The position numbers and the translations under genes were made by a program. Positions 58,851-64,000 of a stretch of DNA of 64,000 bases are shown one piece after another. The stretch spans positions 13,719-77,718 of the forward strand of contig CAJMST010000009.1 in NCBI GenBank assembly GCA_905216145.1, read 5' to 3'. This DNA is from an uncultured bacterium (GTDB taxonomy: Bacteria; Actinomycetota; Coriobacteriia; Coriobacteriales; Coriobacteriaceae). Position 1 is the stretch's first letter. Each line of letters starts with the position of its first letter. The notes below the pieces were generated by a model that was given only the letters and a program-made list of their open reading frames with translations, made no database searches and was not told the origin of the DNA.

Positions 58851-60416
58851 ATGACACCTGCGCGCTTTGAAATCGGACAAAAGCACAAGCAGGAGAGCGA
58901 GGCGGGTTCCAAGGCTAGTTGGAACACGCCTCGTTCCGATTCACGGCCAACGATGAGCTATCCCTCGCGCATGGCACTTGCTTTTGCCCTGACATCGCTC
59001 ATGACGGTATTGGTGCTGGTGGGCGTTGTCTCTGTTGTGTGGGGCACGGTCTTTTCGGATTACACACGCTCCAATATCGTCGAAATCGCAAATTCCGCTG
59101 CCGAGAAGCTGGCGACCTCATATGAGGAAAACGGCTCTTGGACCGCGGGAGAACTGCGCACGGTCGCAACGTCGAGTTTGGTTTCCGACGATCTGGGCAT
59201 GCAGGTCGTCAATAAAAAGGGCGTGATCGTTTATGACGATTCCTGGCCCTCGGCAAGCGCCACCGCCGATGTACGCGAAAACCAGGCTACGACCGACGAC
59301 ACGAGCGGCAAGAGGGCATCGCATAGCCCGGTCTCGTCTGCTCCAACCGACTCCGATAGCGTTGCTAACGTCGAGATTGTAACGTCTTCCGGCGAGCATG
59401 TCGGACAGGTAAAGCTGTGGGCCATCGGCTCCGACGCTCTGCTCACCAAGGCGGACTCTGCGTTTAGGGAGAAGACCTTTAACGCCATGGCTCTCGCCGC
59501 GGTTGTTGCAATCTGCATTTCGGTCGTTATCGGATCGCTCGTGTCGCGCATGCTCACCAAGCCGATTCATCGCATCACCAGTACCGCAAAGCAAATCCGT
59601 GACGGCGACCTGTCGGCTCGCACGGGACTGCGCGGTGATGACGAGATCGATCAGCTGGGTGAGACCTTCGATGAGATGGCCACTTCGCTCGAGAAGGATA
59701 TGAAACACGAGAAGCGCCTGACCTCAGACGTTGCACACGAGCTGCGCACGCCGCTTATGGCCATGCTCGCAACGGTCGAGGCCATGCAAGACGGCGTGTA
59801 CCCCACCGACGACGAGCACCTGGAGACGGTCGCTTCCGAGACGCGTCGCCTGGCTCGTCTGGTGCAGCAGATGCTCGACCTGTCGCGCATGGAAAACAGC
59901 ACGGCTCCACTCAACCTTGAGCCGGTGGACATGGTTCCTTTCGTGCGTTCCATCGTCAATGCCCAGGAGCGCCTGTTTGTCGACCGCGATCTGCGCCTGC
60001 GTTTTGCGGACGAGACCCAGGGTCACGACGATGTCGTCGAGGCCGATCCCGACATGATCACGCAATGTGTTATCAACCTCATGAGCAACGCCATGCGCTA
60101 CACCCCCGAGGGCGGTTGGGTCGTGGTGTCGGTGCTCAGTGACCGCAAGCACGTCAGCATTGCCGTTTCTGATACCGGCATCGGTATTGCCAAGGACGAT
60201 CTGTCGCGCATCTTCGGGCGGTTTTGGCGCGCCGATGCCAGCCGCGCCCGCGAAGCTGGCGGCCTGGGCGTTGGCCTCGCCGTGACCAAGCAGATCGTCG
60301 AGCGTCACCATGGCTACATATCCGTGGAGTCGGAGCTTGGAAAGGGTACGACTTTTACAATTCATCTGCCCCGCGAGCACACGGCAGACGCGGCATCTAC
60401 TACAATGGAGCACTAG
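58851..60416 (+). CDS. sensor histidine kinase
   Basis: The 521-residue protein has two membrane helices (about 42-63 and 205-228) that enclose an extracellular sensor of about 140 residues with a Ser/Thr/Asp-rich stretch. A HAMP linker follows (SRMLTKPIHRITSTAKQI), then HisKA with phosphoacceptor His296 in SDVAHELRTPLMAM, and an HATPase domain with N box CVINLMSNAMRYTPEGG, G1 SDTGIGI and G2 GGLGVGLAVTKQIVERHHG. It is co-transcribed with the response regulator 11 bp upstream. Cytoplasmic residues 1-40 are unusually long and polar before the first helix. Confidence 0.95.
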   Translation: MTPARFEIGQKHKQESEAGSKASWNTPRSDSRPTMSYPSRMALAFALTSLMTVLVLVGVVSVVWGTVFSDYTRSNIVEIANSAAEKLATSYEENGSWTAGELRTVATSSLVSDDLGMQVVNKKGVIVYDDSWPSASATADVRENQATTDDTSGKRASHSPVSSAPTDSDSVANVEIVTSSGEHVGQVKLWAIGSDALLTKADSAFREKTFNAMALAAVVAICISVVIGSLVSRMLTKPIHRITSTAKQIRDGDLSARTGLRGDDEIDQLGETFDEMATSLEKDMKHEKRLTSDVAHELRTPLMAMLATVEAMQDGVYPTDDEHLETVASETRRLARLVQQMLDLSRMENSTAPLNLEPVDMVPFVRSIVNAQERLFVDRDLRLRFADETQGHDDVVEADPDMITQCVINLMSNAMRYTPEGGWVVVSVLSDRKHVSIAVSDTGIGIAKDDLSRIFGRFWRADASRAREAGGLGVGLAVTKQIVERHHGYISVESELGKGTTFTIHLPREHTADAASTTMEH

Positions 60417-60474
60417 CTTTTCGCTATTCGGTGAAGGAGGGGCCGCGTCCCTGCCGCTCCGAGTTTGCGAAAAC

Positions 60475-60497
60475 ATGCGGGAAAGAACCCGCATTTC
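60475..60497 (+). terminator. weak hairpin between the kinase gene and purC
   Basis: ATGCGGG-AAAGAA-CCCGCAT followed by TTCTGT. It may be a weak terminator or leader structure of purC. Confidence 0.45.
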
Positions 60498-60525
60498 TGT
60501 CGTATTTAGGTAAGGAGTGACTCAC

Positions 60526-61413
60526 GTGACAACGATGGAGCGTCGTCCGGATTCCCGTGGCAAGGTTCGTGATATTTACGATGCCGGTGAAAACCTGCTG
60601 ATGGTCGCCACCGACCGCATTTCTGCGTTCGACTTCATTCTTCCCGACGAGATTCCGTTTAAGGGAGAGGTGCTCAATCGCATCTCGGCATTCTGGTTCG
60701 ATAAGTTTGCCGACATCGTCCCCAACCATCTCGTTTCCATCGACCCGGCGGATTTCCCCGAGGAGTTTGTCGAGTATCGTGACTACCTCGCAGGCCGCGC
60801 CATGCTGGTCAAGAAGGCCCAGACGATTCCTATCGAGTGCATCGTCCGCGGCTATCTGACCGGTTCGGGCAAGAAGACCTATGACGAGAACGGCACCGTC
60901 TGCGGCATTCAGCTGCCCGAGGGTCTGACCGAGGCCTCCAAGCTTCCCGAGCCGCTGTTCACGCCGTCCACGAAGGCCGAGATCGGCGACCACGACGAGA
61001 ACATTTCGTTCGAGCGTTGCTGCGAGATCGTGGGTGAGGACATCGCCGCGCAGATTCGCGACCTGTCCCTCAAGATTTACAAGGCTGCTGCCGAGTATGC
61101 AGCGACCCGTGGCATCATCATCGCCGACACCAAGTTCGAGTTCGGTGTCATCGATGGCAAGGTTACGCTGATCGACGAGTGCCTCACGCCCGACTCCAGC
61201 CGTTTCTGGCCTGCCGCCAGCTACGAGGAGGGCAAGATTCAGCCCAGCTACGACAAGCAATTCGTCCGCAATTGGCTCAAGGCCAACTGGGATATGACGG
61301 GGGAGACCCCGCACCTGCCCGCCGAGGTCATCGATGGCACGTCCGAGCGCTATCGCGAGGCCTTCCAGATCATCACGGGCTCCCAGTTCACAAGTATGAA
61401 GGAGAACGCATAA
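60526..61413 (+). CDS. purC: SAICAR synthetase
   Basis: PurC joins CAIR and aspartate to SAICAR, which PurB then cleaves. The 295-residue protein starts with the typical RRPDSRGKVRDIYD and ATDRISAFDF segments, and has VRGYLTGSGKKTYDENGTVCG and the later IADTKFEFGVIDGKVTLIDECLTPDSSRFWPA block with metal-binding acidic residues. The start is GTG 60526, eight bases after AAGGAG; GTG 60517 is too close to that site. The next small gene begins at the base after its stop, so the two form one unit. Confidence 0.96.
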   Translation: MTTMERRPDSRGKVRDIYDAGENLLMVATDRISAFDFILPDEIPFKGEVLNRISAFWFDKFADIVPNHLVSIDPADFPEEFVEYRDYLAGRAMLVKKAQTIPIECIVRGYLTGSGKKTYDENGTVCGIQLPEGLTEASKLPEPLFTPSTKAEIGDHDENISFERCCEIVGEDIAAQIRDLSLKIYKAAAEYAATRGIIIADTKFEFGVIDGKVTLIDECLTPDSSRFWPAASYEEGKIQPSYDKQFVRNWLKANWDMTGETPHLPAEVIDGTSERYREAFQIITGSQFTSMKENA

Positions 61414-61989
61414 GTGAGTACCCGTAGCGCCACGAACAAGCGCACGCAATCCCACGAGGTTACCGGGGTTGCGCGCAAGTCCGCCGCATCTGCTAAACCC
61501 GCCCGCCAGGCAGCGAGCTCCGTTCGCGTCGTGCCGGCTTCGTCTAAGGCACGCCGCAAAGAGCTCGAGAAGGGTGAGAACCTCGAGGGCCTCTCTAAAG
61601 AGGAGAAGCGCGCCCGCAAGGCTAAGCAGCGCGCCAAGGAGGACCGCATCTACACGGTGTCGAATATCCTCCTCAAGCAGGACGAGGACTACACCAAGCG
61701 CCGTCGTATCTGGTGGGCCGTGCTCGCCATCGGCATGGTACTCGTCGTGGCAATTTGGGCTTCGCTCTACTTCGCTCCCGGCGGCACGGTGTCCAGTCCC
61801 GTCCAGATGGTCGGCATTGTTTTGTCCTATGTCATCATCTTAGGTGACTTTATCTACGACTTCGCTCGTATTCGTCCCTTGCGCAACATGTATCGCGCGC
61901 AGGCCGAGGGCATGTCCGAGAACAAGCTCAACGCTCTTATCGAGCGCGCAGCTGCCGAGGAGGACAAGAAGGACTCCAAGAAGAAGTAG
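61414..61989 (+). CDS. membrane protein with basic N-terminal region, unknown function
   Basis: The 191-residue protein has a long Lys/Arg/Ala/Glu-rich N-terminal region (1-95) likely to be helical and nucleic-acid- or membrane-surface-binding. Two transmembrane helices follow (about 104-125 and 133-152), then a charged tail ending in DKKDSKKK. No family name can be given with certainty; the shape is common in actinobacterial small membrane proteins. The start is GTG 61414, directly after the purC stop codon, with AAGGAG inside the end of purC, so translation is coupled. Confidence 0.8.
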   Translation: MSTRSATNKRTQSHEVTGVARKSAASAKPARQAASSVRVVPASSKARRKELEKGENLEGLSKEEKRARKAKQRAKEDRIYTVSNILLKQDEDYTKRRRIWWAVLAIGMVLVVAIWASLYFAPGGTVSSPVQMVGIVLSYVIILGDFIYDFARIRPLRNMYRAQAEGMSENKLNALIERAAAEEDKKDSKKK

Positions 61990-62021
61990 CGTTTGCATAC
62001 ATACTTATCGCTAAGATATAA

Positions 62022-62050
62022 GGCGCGTCGTTTTTGCGGCGCGCTTTTTT
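62022..62050 (+). terminator. terminator of purC and the membrane-protein gene
   Basis: GGCGCGTCG-TTTTTG-CGGCGCGC (one wobble) followed by TTTTTT. Confidence 0.85.
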
Positions 62051-62078
62051 ACTGTTCTATAGATAGATGGAGTGGCAC

Positions 62079-63359
62079 ATGATTCGAGCTGCCCTGACGG
62101 TCGAAGAGGCCTTGGAGGGTATGAAGTCCCTGGAGCCCAAGATTAAAAACTATGCGCGTCTGGTTGTCCGCAAGGGCGTAAACGTTAAGCCCGGCCAGGA
62201 AGTCGTCGTTCAGTCTCCGGTCGAGTGCGCGCCGTTTGCGCGCGTGGTGGTCGCGGAGGCCTATGCTGCCGGCGCCGGCCACGTGACGGTCATTTGGGCC
62301 GATGATGCCGTGACGAGGCTCACGTACGAGCATGTCGAGAAAGGCTATTTTGAGCAGACGCCCGAGTGGAAGCGCCTGCAGCTGGATTCCCTGGCCCAGG
62401 ACGGTGCCTGCTTTATCTTTATCGAGGGTGCGGATCCTGCGGCCCTCAAGGGCATCGATCCAGCCAAGCCGGCCGCGGCATCAAAGGCGAGGAATACGCA
62501 GTGCAAAGTTTTCCGCCGTGGACTGGATTACAACATCAATCCGTGGTGCATCGCCGGCGCTCCGGTCGTGGCTTGGGCGCACGAGGTGTTCCCGGGAGAC
62601 GCCGATGAGGTTGCAATCTATAAGCTGTGGAATGCGATTCTGCACACCGCGCGCGCCGATGGCCAGGACCCAGAGAGCGACTGGGAACTCCATGACGCCG
62701 CATTCGAAAAGAACCTGCGTTTCCTGAACGACAATCGTTTCGACTACCTGCATTACACCGCGGCAAATGGAACCAATCTGACGATTGGCATGACGAAAGG
62801 TCACGAGTGGGCCGGCGGCAAGGGCAAGACGCCCGATGGGCACCCCTTCTTCCCCAACATTCCCACCGAGGAAGTCTTCACTTCGCCCGATCGCATGCGC
62901 GCCGACGGTATCGTGTACTCGGCCATGCCGCTCATCCACCACGGCAATAAAGTCGACGATTTTTGGATTAAGTTCGAGGGCGGCCGCGTGGTGGACTACG
63001 ACGCCCGCGTGGGCAAGGCAACGCTCGCAAGTATCATCGATACTGACGAGGGCGCTGCTCACCTGGGAGAGGTTGCGCTCATTTCCAAGAACACGCCGAT
63101 CCGAGAAAGTGGTGTTCTGTTCTACGATACGCTCTATGACGAGAACGCTAGCTGCCATCTCGCGCTAGGTGTCGGTTTCCCCGAATGCATCGAGGGTGGG
63201 TATGACATGTCCAAGGAGGAGCTCCTGGAGCATGGTGTTAACGTCTCGAGCACGCATGTCGATTTTATGATCGGCACGGACGACATCGATATTACGGGCA
63301 TTACGCCTGATGGACGTGAAGTTGTGATTTTCCAGAACGGCCAATGGAGTTGGGAATAG
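62079..63359 (+). CDS. M29-family (thermophilic) metalloaminopeptidase
   Basis: The 426-residue protein fits family M29. The N-terminal domain has YARLVVRKGVNVKPGQEVVVQSPVE and the alternate alpha/beta fold. The C-terminal metal site includes the Glu/His/Asp motifs NIPTEEVFTSPDRMRADG, the GRVVDYDARVG-linked segment and FYDTLYDENASCHLALGVGF, ending in HVDFMIGTDDIDITG. These enzymes remove N-terminal residues from peptides with two divalent metals. The start is ATG 62079, six bases after GGAG; ATG 62067 overlaps that site. It has its own unit between a terminator and the tRNA-Lys promoter. Confidence 0.93.
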   Translation: MIRAALTVEEALEGMKSLEPKIKNYARLVVRKGVNVKPGQEVVVQSPVECAPFARVVVAEAYAAGAGHVTVIWADDAVTRLTYEHVEKGYFEQTPEWKRLQLDSLAQDGACFIFIEGADPAALKGIDPAKPAAASKARNTQCKVFRRGLDYNINPWCIAGAPVVAWAHEVFPGDADEVAIYKLWNAILHTARADGQDPESDWELHDAAFEKNLRFLNDNRFDYLHYTAANGTNLTIGMTKGHEWAGGKGKTPDGHPFFPNIPTEEVFTSPDRMRADGIVYSAMPLIHHGNKVDDFWIKFEGGRVVDYDARVGKATLASIIDTDEGAAHLGEVALISKNTPIRESGVLFYDTLYDENASCHLALGVGFPECIEGGYDMSKEELLEHGVNVSSTHVDFMIGTDDIDITGITPDGREVVIFQNGQWSWE

Positions 63360-63378
63360 TCCCAGACCGTGGTACAAT
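63350..63378 (+). promoter_or_regulatory. tRNA-Lys promoter
   Basis: A -35 TTGGGA (63350-63355) and a -10 TACAAT (63373-63378) with a 17-bp spacer. The -35 lies inside the last codons of the aminopeptidase gene. Confidence 0.65.
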
Positions 63379-63387
63379 GCCACCCGC

Positions 63388-63463
63388 GGGCCGTTAGCTC
63401 AGCTGGCAGAGCAGGGGACTTTTAATCCCAAGGTCCAGGGTTCGAACCCCTGACGGCCCACCA
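63388..63463 (+). tRNA. tRNA-Lys (anticodon TTT)
   Basis: Acceptor GGGCCGT pairs with ACGGCCC, and CCA is encoded. The anticodon loop CTTTTAA gives TTT. It is 76 nt long. Confidence 0.97.
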
Positions 63464-63644
63464 TAGAAAAGAAAGCGATCGACTCCGGTTGGTCGCTTTT
63501 TTGTTGCCGCGACACGGGTTCGAACCCGTCGGGGCGCGGAGCTGAGTAAACGCGCGAGCGTTTGCCAGCGCAGCGCGCAAGGCGCGAAAGCGCCGCAGCG
63601 GCCGCCTGCGGAGCAGGCTGAACCCCTGACGGCCCACCATAGAA
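63444..63644. repeat. tRNA-Lys 3'-end duplication element
   Basis: The 25 bases from the T-loop to past the CCA (63444-63468, GAACCCCTGACGGCCCACCA and 5 more) recur exactly at 63620-63644. Between the copies lie a terminator (AAAGCGA... TCGCTTTTTT), a T-arm-like sequence CACGGGTTCGAACCCGT and a hairpin TAAACGC-GCGA-GCGTTT. The second copy is followed by its own terminator-like stem and a second CACGGGTTCGAACCCGT (63690 on), so the module is repeated in tandem. Confidence 0.85.
63480..63503 (+). terminator. tRNA-Lys terminator
   Basis: AGCGATCGACTCC / GGTTGGTCGCT-type stem just past the tRNA (from 63475) followed by TTTTTT. A diverged copy lies at about 63650-63680. Confidence 0.75.
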
Positions 63645-64000
63645 TAGAAAAGCGACTGGCGGATGCCGGCCGCTTTTTTGTTACCGCGGCACGGGTTCGA
63701 ACCCGTATCTATCTATATATAAGAACGCTTGGCGAACAAAACCCGCCTTTTACCGATGGGAAACAAATAACTGATGCCTTTGGAGTAAAGTAGCGCTCCA
63801 GAGATGACCGATGTCTCAATACTCATAAAACAGCTGGTCATCGCCAATATCAGAAGTCAATGCTTCAGTTTTAACCTCAGTGATGCGACTGAGGGACCTA
63901 TTCATTTGTGAACAAAATATGGAGTGCGCGATTCCCGCCCACGGGGCCCCTCCGGTCTGGCAATATATCTCCTTGCCGCGCGGCCCGGTCGGACCGGGAA
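63645..64000. other. non-coding end of the window
   Basis: Contains the second terminator-like stem (about 63650-63680) and the second T-arm-like palindrome (about 63690-63708). Beyond 63720 no credible gene was found on either strand. A CCCGGTC / GGACCGGG dyad at the very end (about 63985-63999) may be the terminator of a gene outside the window. Confidence 0.55.

Noticed and set aside
63718..63843. Short minus-strand open frame near the window end
   Set aside because: About 42 codons, no ribosome-binding site, in-frame stop just upstream, no resemblance to a known protein.

Overview
The window looks like the replication-origin region of a high-GC Gram-positive gut bacterium of the class Coriobacteriia, most likely Collinsella or a close relative. 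This is inferred from the GC-rich coding, the gene order rpmH-rnpA-yidD-yidC-jag-rsmG-parA-parB on one side and dnaA-dnaN-recF-DUF721-gyrB-gyrA on the other, the PafB/PafC-like WYL pair and the LPXTG/SpaA pilins. No database search was possible, so the genus is a judgement.

Layout. Positions 1-9.4 kb carry minus-strand housekeeping genes: an ABC exporter, a Nudix hydrolase, purD, purA, dnaB and the rplI-rpsR-ssb-rpsF cluster. Positions 9.8-19.5 kb are accessory: two tRNA-Ser genes, a PD-(D/E)XK nuclease gene bounded by inverted 77-bp palindromes, a UPF0126/TRIC membrane protein, a bactofilin-like membrane protein and a two-gene LPXTG pilin operon bracketed by related palindromes. Next come typA, three small genes and a tRNA-Ile/Ala/Ile cluster beside a 184-bp palindrome. 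Positions 23.6-34.6 kb hold gyrA, gyrB, DUF721, recF, dnaN, dnaA and an unusual ATPase/winged-helix gene. Transcription polarity switches near 34.7-34.9 kb, which with DnaA-box-like sequences and an AT-rich stretch marks a probable bipartite oriC.

Positions 34.9-40 kb are plus-strand: rpmH, rnpA, yidD, yidC, jag, rsmG, three parS sites at an exact 39-bp period, parA, parB and a small membrane gene. Then follow rlmN, ddl, a DnaQ-DinG helicase, two WYL regulators, a degenerate M28 peptidase with a very long disordered insert, a thioester (TQXA) LPXTG adhesin, tRNA-Gly with a duplicated 3' end, purB, a TSCPD protein, a Tat lipoprotein, a two-component system, purC, an M29 aminopeptidase, and tRNA-Lys with a duplicated 3' end.

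Most promising for something undescribed are the palindrome-bounded nuclease unit (10167-11430), the HATPase-Q/P-rich-winged-helix protein between oriC and dnaA (33256-34608), the pseudo-M28 protein (47302-50478), and a family of short elements directly downstream of tRNA genes that duplicate the tRNA 3' end (54572-54781 and 63444-63644).
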